Shown: positions 51,112 to 60,259, counted from the stretch's first letter. The stretch is DNA of 64,000 nucleotides from Hymenobacter metallilatus (GCF_003944705.1 NZ_RWIS01000011.1:1-64000), one strand, 5' to 3'. Notes: generated from the sequence alone by a model not told the origin. Numbers and translations: made by a program.

Positions 51112-51558
51112 ATGCTCCGTTGGATCGACGTACTGTTATTTGCCCGATATGGCAACCCGGAGCCTCCGCAGCAGATCCGGTACCCGGAGGCGCGCTGGCA
51201 GCACTTGCTCACGGCGGAGCAGTTTGCCGTGCTGCGGGGCAAAGCCACTGAGCCGCCCTACCGCAACGCCTACTGCCGCTCCTACGCGCCCGGCCGCTAC
51301 CACTGCGCCGGTTGCGGCACTGCCCTGTTTGAAGCCGCCACTAAGTACCACGCCATATCCGGCTGGCCCAGCTTCACCCAGCCAGTTGCCAAAAACTGCA
51401 TCCGCTACGCCTTCGACGACAGCCACCACATGCAGCGCATGGAGGCCTTGTGCAACGTGTGCGGCGGCCACCTCGGCCACGTTTTTCCCGATGGTCCGGC
51501 CCCGGCCGGTCTGCGCTACTGTATCAATTCGGCAAGTCTGGAACTGCGGGCAGAATAG
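51112..51558 (+). CDS. msrB: Peptide-methionine (R)-S-oxide reductase MsrB
   Basis: A 148-residue enzyme that repairs methionine-R-sulfoxide in proteins. Zinc cysteines are present: CAGC (about 66-69) and CNVC (about 115-118). 'YHAISGWPSFTQPV' (about 82-95) is the substrate pocket, 'GGHLGHVFPDGP' (about 120-131) follows and the catalytic Cys is in 'RYCINSASL' (about 138). The N-terminal 'NPEPPQQIRYPEARWQHLLT' replaces the usual start, and no signal peptide is seen. It should use thioredoxin. The start is ATG 51112; the frame also runs 33 codons upstream, which overlap the divergent gene's start. Confidence 0.95.
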   Translation: MLRWIDVLLFARYGNPEPPQQIRYPEARWQHLLTAEQFAVLRGKATEPPYRNAYCRSYAPGRYHCAGCGTALFEAATKYHAISGWPSFTQPVAKNCIRYAFDDSHHMQRMEALCNVCGGHLGHVFPDGPAPAGLRYCINSASLELRAE

Positions 51559-51677
51559 CCCGCCTTTTCACCGTTTCAGCAGTCCGCTCATCTATAGTAT
51601 CCAACAATTCAACATCCTATCTATTCAACCATAGAATACCAGTACTTTAGGCAAGAACCTGTTTGCGTTGATTGCCT

Positions 51678-53180
51678 ATGAGCCAGACTACTACCACCGT
51701 GCAGTCCGCCGGGCCGCCCAGTGCCGGCCTGATTAGCGAGGACCTGGCCCCCGTGCCGCCCAGGGCCCGCACTTGGACTACGGCCAACTACGCCGCCCTC
51801 TGGATCAGTATGAGCCTCTGCATCCCGACGTATATGCTGGCTAGCTCGCTGATTGGGGGCGGTATGAGTTGGTGGCAGGCTTTGCTGACCATCTTTCTGG
51901 GTAATACGGTGGTGCTGGTGCCCATGCTGCTCAATGGGCACGCCGGAGCCAAGTATGGTATTCCGTTTCCGGTGTTTGCGCGGGCCTCGTTTGGGGTGCG
52001 CGGGGCCAACGTGCCAGCCTTGCTGCGGGCCGTTATTGCCTGCGGCTGGTTTGGCATCCAGACCTGGATTGGCGGCTATGCTTTGTACCAGATGGCAGTG
52101 CTGTGGGTGCCGGGCCTGGGGCAGCTACCACCGGTGTTTCCGCAAAGCTGGGGCCTGGCTACCGGGCCAGCGCTGGTATTCCTGCTGTTCTGGGTCCTGA
52201 ATATGGTGGTGGTGTACCTGGGCGTGGAGAGCATCCGGAAGCTGCTGGTATTTAAGGCGTTTTTCCTGCCGGTAGCGGCTGTGGCATTGCTGTGGTGGGC
52301 CGTTGCTGCGGGGCATGGCCTGGGCCCGATCCTGAGCCAGCCGGCCCGGTTTGCCTCGTCGGCAGAGTTCTGGGCCTACTTCTTCCCGGCCCTCACCGGC
52401 ATGGTAGGCTTCTGGGCCACGCTGTCGTTGAACATCCCCGATTTTACCCGCTACGCCGTGAGCCAGCGGGCCCAGGTGCTGGGACAGGCCCTGGCCCTGC
52501 CCTCGTCCATGACGCTGTTTTCGTTTGTGGGTGTAGTAGTTACGTCGGCTACGCTGGTGATTTACGGGCAAACTATCTGGGACCCGGTGGTGCTGGCGGC
52601 CCGGTTCGAGAGCCGGGGCCTGGTGAGCGTGGCCATGCTGGCCGTGGCCCTGAGCACCCTGGCTACTAACATTGCCGCCAACATCGTCAGTCCCGCCAAC
52701 GACTTCGCCAATTTGAATCCGCAGCGCATCAGCTTCAAAACCGGCGGCTACATTACCGGCGTACTCGGCCTGCTCATTTTCCCCTGGAAGCTTATTGCCG
52801 ACCCCTCGGGCTACATTTTCACCTGGCTGGTGGGCTACTCGGCCCTGTTGGGTCCCATCGGCGGCATCCTCATAGCCGACTACTACCTGCTCCGCCAGCA
52901 GCAGCTCGATGTGCCCGACCTCTACCGCACCGAAGGCCGCTACACCTACCAGAACGGCGTGAACCGCCGGGCCGTGCTGGCCCTGGTCATCGGGATTCTA
53001 CCCAATATTCCAGGGTTTTTGCAGGCCGTGGGGGCAGTGCCGGCCGGCGCGGTGTGGCCCTGGCTGGCCGGCCTTTACAGCTACGCCTGGTTCGTGGGCT
53101 TCTTCCTCGCGGGCGGGCTCTACGTGCTGCTCATGCGGCGGGCGGTGAGTGGGAGAATGTTGCCGGAGGTTGTGCGCTGA
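51678..53180 (+). CDS. NCS1 family nucleobase:cation symporter
   Basis: A 500-residue membrane transporter with about 12 helices. The N-terminal 'PRARTWTTANYAALWISMSL' (about 29-48), 'LLNGHAGAKYGIPFPVFARA' (about 85-104) and 'SFGVRGANVPALLRAVIACG' (about 105-124), with 'WFGIQTWIGG' after it, follow the NCS1 pattern, and 'SLNIPDFTRYA' (about 253) is characteristic. Substrates could be allantoin, cytosine, uracil or hydantoin; 'GWFGIQ' and 'NIAANIVSPANDFANLNP' suggest the allantoin/uracil-type branch but do not settle it. No catabolic gene accompanies it. The start is ATG 51678; a longer frame adds two residues. Confidence 0.93.
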   Translation: MSQTTTTVQSAGPPSAGLISEDLAPVPPRARTWTTANYAALWISMSLCIPTYMLASSLIGGGMSWWQALLTIFLGNTVVLVPMLLNGHAGAKYGIPFPVFARASFGVRGANVPALLRAVIACGWFGIQTWIGGYALYQMAVLWVPGLGQLPPVFPQSWGLATGPALVFLLFWVLNMVVVYLGVESIRKLLVFKAFFLPVAAVALLWWAVAAGHGLGPILSQPARFASSAEFWAYFFPALTGMVGFWATLSLNIPDFTRYAVSQRAQVLGQALALPSSMTLFSFVGVVVTSATLVIYGQTIWDPVVLAARFESRGLVSVAMLAVALSTLATNIAANIVSPANDFANLNPQRISFKTGGYITGVLGLLIFPWKLIADPSGYIFTWLVGYSALLGPIGGILIADYYLLRQQQLDVPDLYRTEGRYTYQNGVNRRAVLALVIGILPNIPGFLQAVGAVPAGAVWPWLAGLYSYAWFVGFFLAGGLYVLLMRRAVSGRMLPEVVR

Positions 53181-53197
53181 GCTGGTAAATAAGCAAG

Positions 53198-53238
53198 TGA
53201 ATGAGCCGGAGAAGCTGTAGTTTCCCGGCTCATTCACC
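53198..53238. terminator. Hairpin after NCS1 gene
   Basis: GTGAATGAGCCGG and CCGGCTCATTCAC form a perfect 13-bp stem with a 15-base loop. There is no T tract, so it may be a stability or Rho-dependent element. Confidence 0.55.
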
Positions 53239-53241
53239 CGT

Positions 53242-53967
53242 ATGCCGATACTCCGTTTTACGTCCACGTTTTTCCTGGCTATTCTCACCATCACGCTGGC
53301 AGTGGGCCAGGAGCCTGTTGCCGCCGGTAGTCACCAAAAAGCCGCAGTTTCCGCGGCTGGCGCGTTAACCGAGCTGCGGCAGGCCCTGGGCACAACGGCT
53401 ACGGCGGTACCGGCGAAAGGCGCGGCGGCGTTTCAGCAGGCTGCTTTCAGCCAGCTCAACCCCGGAGTAAAGCAAACCGCCGCGGGCGTCCACATCAGCC
53501 TGGATGACAAGCGGCTGCTGGTGCTGCGGAACGACCGTGCCGAGCAGGAAGAAACGGGTGTGTCTACCTACCGCTACCGGGGCACGGACTGGCGTAACCA
53601 GCTGATTTGGGTAACCCGGCAGCTGTACGAGGAAACCAAGACGCTGTTGATCAGCGAGGCTACCGGCAAAGAAGTTGAAATAGCTAACGAGCCCCAGCTT
53701 AACCTAACCAGCACCCTGCTCTTTGCCCAGCAAAATGAGTGTTACATGATGTTTGAAGACTGCTACCCCGGCTTCCAGCTGTGGCGCATCAATAAAGGGG
53801 TGCTCCAGCTCATTAAAGAGGCACGGTTGAAGAACTACTTCGTGGTAAGCGGCGGTTGGATTGCTCCCAAAACAGTGCGACTGGAAATTGCCAGGTTGCA
53901 GGACGTTCTGGCCGACGGTAAAGTGCCCGCCCCCAAGCGGCTGTATTTCGACGTGACACTGAAATAA
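53242..53967 (+). CDS. Hypothetical exported protein (241 aa)
   Basis: A 241-residue protein with a signal peptide (MPILRFTSTFFLAILTITLA, cleaved after about residue 22). The remainder has no family I recognise. Residues ~60-110 form a predicted helix/strand region ending 'LDDKRLLVLRNDRAEQEETG', and the C-terminal part carries 'NECYMMFEDCYPGFQLWRIN' with two cysteines that may pair in the periplasm. It starts four bases after a hairpin. It is convergent with the next two genes on the minus strand. No operon partner is evident. Confidence 0.7.
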   Translation: MPILRFTSTFFLAILTITLAVGQEPVAAGSHQKAAVSAAGALTELRQALGTTATAVPAKGAAAFQQAAFSQLNPGVKQTAAGVHISLDDKRLLVLRNDRAEQEETGVSTYRYRGTDWRNQLIWVTRQLYEETKTLLISEATGKEVEIANEPQLNLTSTLLFAQQNECYMMFEDCYPGFQLWRINKGVLQLIKEARLKNYFVVSGGWIAPKTVRLEIARLQDVLADGKVPAPKRLYFDVTLK

Positions 53968-53979
53968 AGGCTCCACTGC

Positions 53980-54576
53980 TTACTGACCGGCTACTTCCAG
54001 CTGCACGAACTGCTCGTACCGGGGGCGACTGGTCGAATCGGGTAGGTACTGCCAGGCGGTGCGGGTGGTTCTGGCCCAGCAGGCAGCGCCCGGCTGCTCC
54101 GGGCTCAGCAGCGGGCCGGTGGGCTGGTAGGCGGGCGAGCTGGGGAAGCAATGGAAGTTGTCACTGCCCAGAACGGGCTCCAGCGCCACAAAAAAGCCCT
54201 GGGCCGGAACCCTCAGCTGGTAGGGCTGCACATCAAACCAGTACCACCCGTTCCAGCGTGCCGGACAGATGAATACGTTTTCAGTCAGAATATCCTCCCC
54301 TGGTGCCTGCCGGGGCCCGGCCGCCTCATAGAGCCGCAGCCGTAGGGGACAGTTGGGGAGGCCCTTCGCCCCCACGCGCAGCCGAACCGCCCGCAGTTGC
54401 CGCGTAACTCCCGGCGCGGGATTTTCTACCCAGAAGGCAAACTGCCAGTCTGGCGCAGTATAGGCTGGCACCTGGGTGGCCGCCGTGGTTCGCTGTTGGG
54501 CCTGACCCGTTGCCAGCGGCAGCACGAGGGGCAGCAGCAACAGCCACCACCGGCGGAAGAGTGGCCGCAGATTCAT
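53980..54576 (-). CDS. Hypothetical exported protein, paralogue of upstream gene's C-terminus
   Basis: A 198-residue protein with a signal peptide (about 1-26, 'RWWLLLLPLVLPLATGQAQ'). The mature part is a beta-rich domain: 'LRAVRLRVGAKGLPNCPLRL' (about 61-80), 'LRLYEAAG' and 'QLRVPAQGFFVALEPVLGSD' (about 120-139). The same strand order ('FRLRVFSVD', 'SVPRQGFYVAVEMLV') occurs in the C-terminal half of the adjacent 308-aa protein, so the two are paralogues. Its start overlaps that gene's stop by four bases (ATGA), so they are translated together. The function is unknown; a surface or periplasmic carbohydrate-like recognition domain is only a guess. Confidence 0.7.
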   Translation of the reverse strand: MNLRPLFRRWWLLLLPLVLPLATGQAQQRTTAATQVPAYTAPDWQFAFWVENPAPGVTRQLRAVRLRVGAKGLPNCPLRLRLYEAAGPRQAPGEDILTENVFICPARWNGWYWFDVQPYQLRVPAQGFFVALEPVLGSDNFHCFPSSPAYQPTGPLLSPEQPGAACWARTTRTAWQYLPDSTSRPRYEQFVQLEVAGQ

Positions 54577-55499
54577 GGCGTTACTTCCACTTCAAACAGG
54601 CCCTCGTACAGCGGCCAGCAGTTTTCGGCGGGCGGCGTAGGTATCCATTTGTACTCCGGATATACATATTGCCAACTGTGAGAATTGGAAAAGGCACAAG
54701 GGCCACGTAGGAGGGGACCAACCGGGCGGTAATCGGGTATTTCATCCGGGCAAGTGTAGAAAGGGTCACCTTGTACGAGCATTTCAACTGCCACGTAAAA
54801 CCCTTGACGGGGCACTGATATGGCATACTGGCTCAGGTCGATGGTGCTGGTCTGATTTTTCCTGTAAAGACACAGTATCACCGCTTCCTCCAGCAAGTCC
54901 TGCGCAGGCTGCTGCGTAAGGCTATCCACGGAGAAAACCCGTAATCGGAAGGGAAAGCCAGGATCAGACATGTATTGCCGCAATTCTGCCGGGCGAATGG
55001 TTATTGCCCGGATGGTGGCCGCGGCGGAGCGGTGGCCATTCTGCATAAAAATGGCGTACATCGTGCCCGGCATTCCATCGGCCAGCGTGGGAGTGGCATA
55101 TGGATTAGTGCGCCGCACATCAGCTGCCGACCGGCAGCTGTCGGGGCGAGCCTGATACGGTTGCTGCCGCCGGCTTACCAGTAGCGTTACATTTTGGGCT
55201 ATATCATCCGTAACGAGGGTGTGGCCCCGATAAGCCAGCGTTGACACAGATAGGTGGTACGGCCCTGCTGGGTATAGGCTTTTGCCAAGTATTGAAAAAT
55301 GCCCCTGCTGGTCGGTAAGCGCCCTGGGCCATACCAGCACCCCCGGCACCGGTTGCCGCGTGAGCGAATCAAGCACGTAGCCACTGATTGGCTCTGAACG
55401 GGTTGCGTTTGTATGGGTAAGCGTGGAAGTCAGCCGCCGAACAGGTAAGCAGCCGTTTAATATGTTGATAGCAAGGAGAAACACGAAGCGCATAGTCAT
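54573..55499 (-). CDS. Exported protein with carboxypeptidase regulatory-like domain
   Basis: A 308-residue probable lipoprotein or exported protein: the N-terminus 'MRFVFLLAINILNGC' ends in a Cys with a lipobox-like 'LNGC' (about 13-16). A carboxypeptidase regulatory-like (CarboxypepD_reg) beta domain follows (about 38-110, 'ISGYVLDSLTRQPVPGVLVW', 'DQQGHFSI'). The C-terminal half (about 160-308) is the domain shared with the 198-aa gene downstream. Such domains occur in TonB-linked and sensing proteins. The role is not known. The gene is the first of the two-gene unit and starts at ATG 55499 or 55493. Confidence 0.72.
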   Translation of the reverse strand: MTMRFVFLLAINILNGCLPVRRLTSTLTHTNATRSEPISGYVLDSLTRQPVPGVLVWPRALTDQQGHFSILGKSLYPAGPYHLSVSTLAYRGHTLVTDDIAQNVTLLVSRRQQPYQARPDSCRSAADVRRTNPYATPTLADGMPGTMYAIFMQNGHRSAAATIRAITIRPAELRQYMSDPGFPFRLRVFSVDSLTQQPAQDLLEEAVILCLYRKNQTSTIDLSQYAISVPRQGFYVAVEMLVQGDPFYTCPDEIPDYRPVGPLLRGPCAFSNSHSWQYVYPEYKWIPTPPAENCWPLYEGLFEVEVTP

Positions 55500-55629
55500 G
55501 GGAAGTATAAGCCCGCTACAAAGAAAGCATGCGCCCGATTTGTCTGAAGCCTCTCACCCTCCCCCAACACACACCGGCTTCATGCGGGTGTATTGAAATG
55601 AGGATGTGTGACGGATTCTAACCGTCAGG

Positions 55630-56625
55630 CTAGAGGCTGTGCTGGTCAAGCTGCTGCCGGGCCAGCTCAATGGCTTTGTGGAGCTTCTGCTCAAACCACT
55701 CTTTCGGGGGCAGCTCGGTAAGGTAGTGGGCCACGCGGATGTCGGATTGGTCGAGTAGGAGGAGCTCTACGTGCTCGGTGTTGCCTTCGGAACACAGCAG
55801 CAGGCCGATGGGCGGCAGTTCGCCTTCCTGCCGGTCGTACCGGTCGAGCCAGCGCAGGTACAGCTCCATCTGGCCTTTGTGCTCGGGCCGGAACTTGCCC
55901 AGTTTCAGGTCGATGGCCACGAGGCGGCGCAGCTTGCGGTGGTAGAACAGCAGGTCGAGGTAGTAGTCGGTATCATCCACGGAAATGCGCTTCTGCCGCT
56001 CCAGAAACGAAAAGCCCTGGCCCATTTCCAGAATAAATTCCTGCAACCGCCCCACAACGGCTTTTTCCAGGGTGGCTTCGGAATGCGCGGCCGGCAGCCC
56101 CAGAAAATCCAGCACGTAGGTGTCGCGGAAAACCAAATCGGGGGTGAGTTGGTCAGTTTCACGCAGGGTAGTCAGATCCTGGGCAATAGCCGCTTCGGGC
56201 TTGCGGCTTACGGCCGTGCGCTCGTAAAGCATGGCATCAATATGCTGCCGCAACGCCCGCACGCTCCACCGGTCGAGCCGACACATTTCGGCGTAGAATG
56301 CGCGTTTCAGCGGGTCTTTGATGGGGATTAACGCCAGCAAATGAGTCCAGCTCAATTGTCGCATCAGTGATACGACAATTTCCTTTTCTGGAAAAACATC
56401 GGCGAATTGCATCATCCGACGAAGATTCTTTTCACTGAAACTGCCGCCGTACTCGGCACTCAGCTGCCTGGCCAAAGCCAGCACGGTTTGCTTGCCGTAG
56501 TCGGCCCGGCTCTGTTGCAGTACATCGGTATTGATGGCCCAGCCAATCTGCCAGTACAGCATCGTCAGCTCGGCGTTGACGGATATGGCCAGACGCTGGC
56601 GGGAGGCATCGATAAGGGCCTTCAC
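55630..56625 (-). CDS. DUF1016 (YhcG-type) PD-(D/E)XK nuclease
   Basis: A 331-residue protein of the DUF1016/YhcG family. The N-terminal domain (about 1-130: 'NAELTMLYWQIGWAINTDVL', 'SFSEKNLRRMMQFADVFPE') is the DUF1016 N part, and the C-terminal (about 165-310) is a PD-(D/E)XK nuclease-like domain with 'FYHRKLRRLVAIDLKLGKFR' (about 227-246; D-L-K) and 'YDRQEGELPPIGLLLCSE'. Relatives function in restriction-associated or defence loci and as toxin-like nucleases, but no partner is here. The start is GTG at 56625, about a dozen residues shorter than some relatives. It is divergent from the uvrA-like gene. Confidence 0.85.
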   Translation of the reverse strand: MKALIDASRQRLAISVNAELTMLYWQIGWAINTDVLQQSRADYGKQTVLALARQLSAEYGGSFSEKNLRRMMQFADVFPEKEIVVSLMRQLSWTHLLALIPIKDPLKRAFYAEMCRLDRWSVRALRQHIDAMLYERTAVSRKPEAAIAQDLTTLRETDQLTPDLVFRDTYVLDFLGLPAAHSEATLEKAVVGRLQEFILEMGQGFSFLERQKRISVDDTDYYLDLLFYHRKLRRLVAIDLKLGKFRPEHKGQMELYLRWLDRYDRQEGELPPIGLLLCSEGNTEHVELLLLDQSDIRVAHYLTELPPKEWFEQKLHKAIELARQQLDQHSL

Positions 56626-56751
56626 ATGGGCGAAGAGCGGCGGGGCCGGGGAGAGAGGTTGGGCATGAGCGAAGATAACCGGAATGCCTCACGTCGCGTC
56701 GTCGGATTGCCCGCCGGCTCCGTATACTTAGCCAATTTTCCCCGCTTTCCT

Positions 56752-59310
56752 ATGCCCGATTCCACTCAACCAACCCCCAACTTCAACGGCTTCGTGCGGG
56801 TGCGCGGGGCGCGGGAACACAACCTCCAGAACGTGGACGTAGACATTCCCCGGGATGCGCTGGTGGTGTTTACGGGCGTGTCGGGGTCGGGGAAGTCGAG
56901 CCTGGCGTTTGGGACCTTGTACGCCGAGGCCCAGCGGCGCTACCTGGAGTCAGTGTCGCCGTACGCGCGGCGGCTGTTTCACCAGATGGCCGTGCCCCAG
57001 GTACAGTCCATTGACGGGCTGCCGCCGGCCGTGGCCTTGCAGCAGCAGCGCGGCACGCCCACCACGCGCTCCTCAGTAGGCTCCGTCACCACGCTTTCCA
57101 ACCTGGTGCGGATGCTGTACTCCCGGGCCGGCGACTACCCGGCGGGGCAGGGCATCATCTACGCCGAAGCTTTTTCCCCGAACACGCCCGAAGGGGCCTG
57201 CCCGACCTGCCACGGCCTGGGCCGGGTGTACGAAGTGACGGAAGACAGCATGGTGCCCGACCCCTCGCTCACCATCCGGGAGCGGGCCATTGCCGCCTGG
57301 CCGCAAGCCTGGGGCGGCCAGAACCAGCGCGACATCCTCGTGACCCTGGGCTACGACGTGGACGTACCCTGGCGCGAGCTGCCCCAACAGCAGCGCGACT
57401 GGATTCTGTTCACCGAGGAGCAGCCCGTGGTGCCCGTGTACCCCGGCTACTCGCCCCAGGAAACCCAACGCGCCCTCAAGCGCAAGGAGCCGCCGAACTA
57501 CATGGGCACCTTCACCAGCGCCCGGCGGCACGTGTTGCACACCTTCGCCACCACCCAAAGTCCGCTCATGAAAAAGCGGGCCTTGCAGTACATGCTCAGC
57601 CAGCAGTGCCCCACCTGCCAGGGCAAGCGCCTGCGCCGTGAGTCGCTGAGCGTGACGTTTGCCGGGCTGGACATTGCTGATTTCTCGGGGCTGCCGCTCA
57701 AGCGGGTCGAGGCCCTCATCCGGCCCTTTGCCGAGGGCCACGCCCAACCCCAGGCCCACGACCAGGACCACCCTGAGCAAGCCGAGGTAGCCCGCCGCAT
57801 CACCCAGGACTTGTGCGCCCGCTTGGCCGTGCTGCTGGATCTGGGGTTGGGGTATCTGTCGTTGGAGCGGAGCACGCCCACGTTGTCGCCGGGGGAGCTG
57901 CAACGGCTGCGGCTGGCTACCCAGCTGTATTCCAATTTGTTCGGGGTGGTGTACGTGCTCGATGAGCCCTCGGCTGGCCTGCACCCTTCCGATACTCAGG
58001 CGCTGCTAAAAGCTTTGGCCGGACTGCGCCAGGCCGGCAACTCTTTGTTCGTGGTGGAGCACAACCTCGACGTTATCCGCCAGGCCGACTGGCTGGTGGA
58101 TGTGGGCCCGGCGGCCGGGGAACTGGGCGGGCAGATTCTGTACAGCGGGGAGCCGGCGGGGCTAGCCAGCGTGGAAAACTCGCAGACCCGCCGCTTTTTG
58201 TACCCGGCCGCCACCGGGCCGGCCGCTGCCCGCGCCGTGCGGGAGCCGGCGGGCTGGCTGCGGCTGGAAGGCATCAGCCGCAACAGCCTCGCCGGCCTCG
58301 ACGTGCAGTTTCCGCTGGGCGTGCTCACTACCGTCACGGGCGTGTCGGGCTCCGGCAAATCCAGCCTAGTGAGTCAGGTGCTGGTGGAGCTGGTGGGAAA
58401 GGAATTAAACATGAAGAATGATGAATTAAAAATTGAGGTGGATGACTCTGACGAAGACATTTTTAATTCCTCATTGCTCCCTGCTCATTCCACAGAGGGC
58501 CGGATTGTGGCGGGGCTGGAGAGCATCCGGCGGCTGGTTCGGGTGGACCAGAAGCCCATTGGCCGCACGCCGCGCTCCAATATGGCTACCTACACCGGCC
58601 TCTTCGACCACGTGCGCAAGCTGTTCGCGGCCACGCCCGAGGCCCGCAAGCGGCGCTACGACGCCGGGCGTTTCAGCTTCAACGTGGCCAAGGGCCGCTG
58701 CGAGAACTGCCAGGGCGAAGGGTTTGTGATGGTGGAGCTGCTGTTTCTGCCCAGCGTGTACGCGCCCTGCCCGGTGTGCCACGGGGCCCGCTACAACGCC
58801 AAAACCCTGGAAATCCAATATCAGGAGAAGAATATTGCCGAGGTGCTGCACTTGACCGTGGACGCGGCCTGGGAGTTTTTCCAGGACGATGCCGCCGTGC
58901 ACCGGGCCCTCACGGTGCTGCGCGAAGTGGGCCTGGGCTACCTGCGCCTGGGCCAGCCGGCCACCGAACTGAGCGGGGGCGAGGCCCAGCGCATCAAGCT
59001 GGCCACCGAGCTGCAACGCCCCGGCCGGGGCAATTCCCTCTACGTGCTCGATGAGCCTACCACCGGCCTGCACCCCGCCGACGTGGAGCGCCTGCTGCTG
59101 CAGCTGCAGCGCCTCACCGACGCCGGCAACACCGTCATCGTGGTAGAGCACGATATGCGCGTGGTAGCCGCCTCCGACTGGGTGCTGGACATGGGCCCCG
59201 GCGCCGGCGACGAAGGTGGCCAGGTAGTAGTGCAGGGCCCGCCCGCCAAGGTAGCGGCCAACCAGAACAGCAAAACTGCTCCGTTTCTGCGGCGGTTTTT
59301 GGCGGGGTAG
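56752..59310 (+). CDS. UvrA-like excinuclease ATPase (class II)
   Basis: An 852-residue ABC-type DNA damage ATPase. First ATPase half: Walker A GVSGSGKSSLAFG (about 40-52), zinc motif 'CPTCHGLGRVYE' (about 149) and 'CPTCQGKRLRRESL' (about 286), signature 'LSPGELQRLRLATQL' (degenerate). Second half: Walker A GVSGSGKSSLVSQV, zinc finger 'CENCQGEGFVMVELLF' to 'CPVCHGARYNAKTL', and the signature 'LSGGEAQRIKLATEL'. UvrA1 has about 940 residues and a UvrB-binding insert; this shorter form fits UvrA2, tied to drug or damage tolerance. Residues about 551-580 come from an AT-rich insert ('LNMKNDELKIEVDDSDED'). The start is ATG 56752. Confidence 0.9.
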   Translation: MPDSTQPTPNFNGFVRVRGAREHNLQNVDVDIPRDALVVFTGVSGSGKSSLAFGTLYAEAQRRYLESVSPYARRLFHQMAVPQVQSIDGLPPAVALQQQRGTPTTRSSVGSVTTLSNLVRMLYSRAGDYPAGQGIIYAEAFSPNTPEGACPTCHGLGRVYEVTEDSMVPDPSLTIRERAIAAWPQAWGGQNQRDILVTLGYDVDVPWRELPQQQRDWILFTEEQPVVPVYPGYSPQETQRALKRKEPPNYMGTFTSARRHVLHTFATTQSPLMKKRALQYMLSQQCPTCQGKRLRRESLSVTFAGLDIADFSGLPLKRVEALIRPFAEGHAQPQAHDQDHPEQAEVARRITQDLCARLAVLLDLGLGYLSLERSTPTLSPGELQRLRLATQLYSNLFGVVYVLDEPSAGLHPSDTQALLKALAGLRQAGNSLFVVEHNLDVIRQADWLVDVGPAAGELGGQILYSGEPAGLASVENSQTRRFLYPAATGPAAARAVREPAGWLRLEGISRNSLAGLDVQFPLGVLTTVTGVSGSGKSSLVSQVLVELVGKELNMKNDELKIEVDDSDEDIFNSSLLPAHSTEGRIVAGLESIRRLVRVDQKPIGRTPRSNMATYTGLFDHVRKLFAATPEARKRRYDAGRFSFNVAKGRCENCQGEGFVMVELLFLPSVYAPCPVCHGARYNAKTLEIQYQEKNIAEVLHLTVDAAWEFFQDDAAVHRALTVLREVGLGYLRLGQPATELSGGEAQRIKLATELQRPGRGNSLYVLDEPTTGLHPADVERLLLQLQRLTDAGNTVIVVEHDMRVVAASDWVLDMGPGAGDEGGQVVVQGPPAKVAANQNSKTAPFLRRFLAG
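58401..58490. repeat. AT-rich palindrome inside the uvrA-like gene
   Basis: GGAATTAAACATGAAGAATG begins the left arm and the right arm ends CTGCTCATTCC, with AATTAAAAAT (58423-58432) facing ATTTTTAATT (58459-58468). About 30 codons are added in frame after the second Walker A region. Its base composition is unlike the rest of the gene. Confidence 0.7.
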
Positions 59311-59613
59311 GAGCGCCTGCTTGGCAGGCGGTACACCCCGTGCCGGCTGCAACGACATCGGGCCATCATCACAACGAACCGTGAACTGGTGGTGAAAAAT
59401 GTGCCCGTATTGGTTCCAGGGCTGATGGGGGCTGGTGGGCCGGGGTAGGCTGGCTATTGTCGGCATAATAAATCGTACCTTGGAGAAAAGCCCTGCTTCT
59501 GCCAGGGCTCCAGCTTTGCCAAGGCGGCCTTGCGCCGTTCAATTATTCGGCTGACAGCTGCTGCGCACTCCGCCCCGCCTTCCGGTCCGGCGTCCCACTC
59601 ACGGGTTTCTTCC
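59311..59613. other. Intergenic region, 303 bp
   Basis: CGCCTGC-TTG-GCAGGCG (59315-59331) forms a small hairpin just after the uvrA-like gene. TACCTTG at 59476-59482 with TTG at 59457 is a weak promoter candidate (16-base spacing). I see nothing else. Confidence 0.45.
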
Positions 59614-59880
59614 ATGTCCTCGTTTTATCAGCCCGAAGCCCCGCTGTTACAGGCGTTTGGCTTCACGCAGTTTGCCTCTCCGGCGGGGCAGGTGCGCTAC
59701 AGCCGCCCCAGTGAGTGCGGCCAGGAAACTATAGTGCTCTACACCGACGGAGAGCTTACGCTGCTCGAAGCCGTGAATGGCCAGCTGCTATACTGCTTTC
59801 AGGGGCGGCTAGCCTCGGAGGCGGAGCTGCGTGTGCTGCTGCGGCAAGTGAACTGGCCCGCTGAAGTACAGCGCGCCTGA
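59614..59880 (+). CDS. Hypothetical 88-aa protein
   Basis: An 88-residue soluble protein starting MSSFYQPEAPLLQAFGF. 'GQETIVLYTDGELTLLEAVN' (about 36-55) and 'GRLASEAELRVLLRQVNWPA' (about 63-82) suggest a small beta-strand/helix fold, but no family is recognised. It is the first of three consecutive small plus-strand genes spaced 30-50 bases apart, likely one transcript. ATG 59614 is favoured over an upstream frame from 59530. The second gene shares a 'LLQAFGFT'/'YLRSLGFT' type start, so the first two may be diverged relatives. Confidence 0.65.
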   Translation: MSSFYQPEAPLLQAFGFTQFASPAGQVRYSRPSECGQETIVLYTDGELTLLEAVNGQLLYCFQGRLASEAELRVLLRQVNWPAEVQRA

Positions 59881-59917
59881 ATATTCCCCTTCATCCTTTT
59901 CTGCCTTTTTCTCACTC

Positions 59918-60259
59918 ATGACCGATTCTTACTTGCGAAGCCTCGGCTTTACGACCACCGACGACAGCCAGGGCGCTCAGCGTCCGGCCTTTGCTCAGGC
60001 CTGGCGCTACCAGCACGACAGCCTGGCCAACGATGGTAGCCGCCTGTTTATTGAGCATCCGTTGGGTATTGATGCTTGCCGGCTCAGCCTGCTGGCGGCA
60101 CCATTAGCAACCCAAGATATCGCCGCCACCGTGAACCTGCACGACCGGCCGGGGCTGGAAGCGGCTATTCAGGCGTTTTTCACGGCGCACGGTGGGGTAG
60201 GGGTGGCCGCCCCTCGTGCTGTTCCCAATGTATTCCGCCCCTTTCGGCGCAAGCTGTAA
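59918..60259 (+). CDS. Hypothetical 113-aa protein
   Basis: A 113-residue soluble protein. It starts MTDSYLRSLGFTTTDDSQGA, and its centre 'HPLGIDACRLSLLAAPLATQ' (about 47-66) is not known to me. The C-terminus 'RAVPNVFRPFRRKL' is strongly basic. The N-terminal 'LRSLGFTTTDD' echoes 'LQAFGFTQFAS' of the gene before it. Position 38 bases downstream of that gene and 46 bases upstream of the next suggests co-transcription. Function unknown. Confidence 0.65.
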   Translation: MTDSYLRSLGFTTTDDSQGAQRPAFAQAWRYQHDSLANDGSRLFIEHPLGIDACRLSLLAAPLATQDIAATVNLHDRPGLEAAIQAFFTAHGGVGVAAPRAVPNVFRPFRRKL

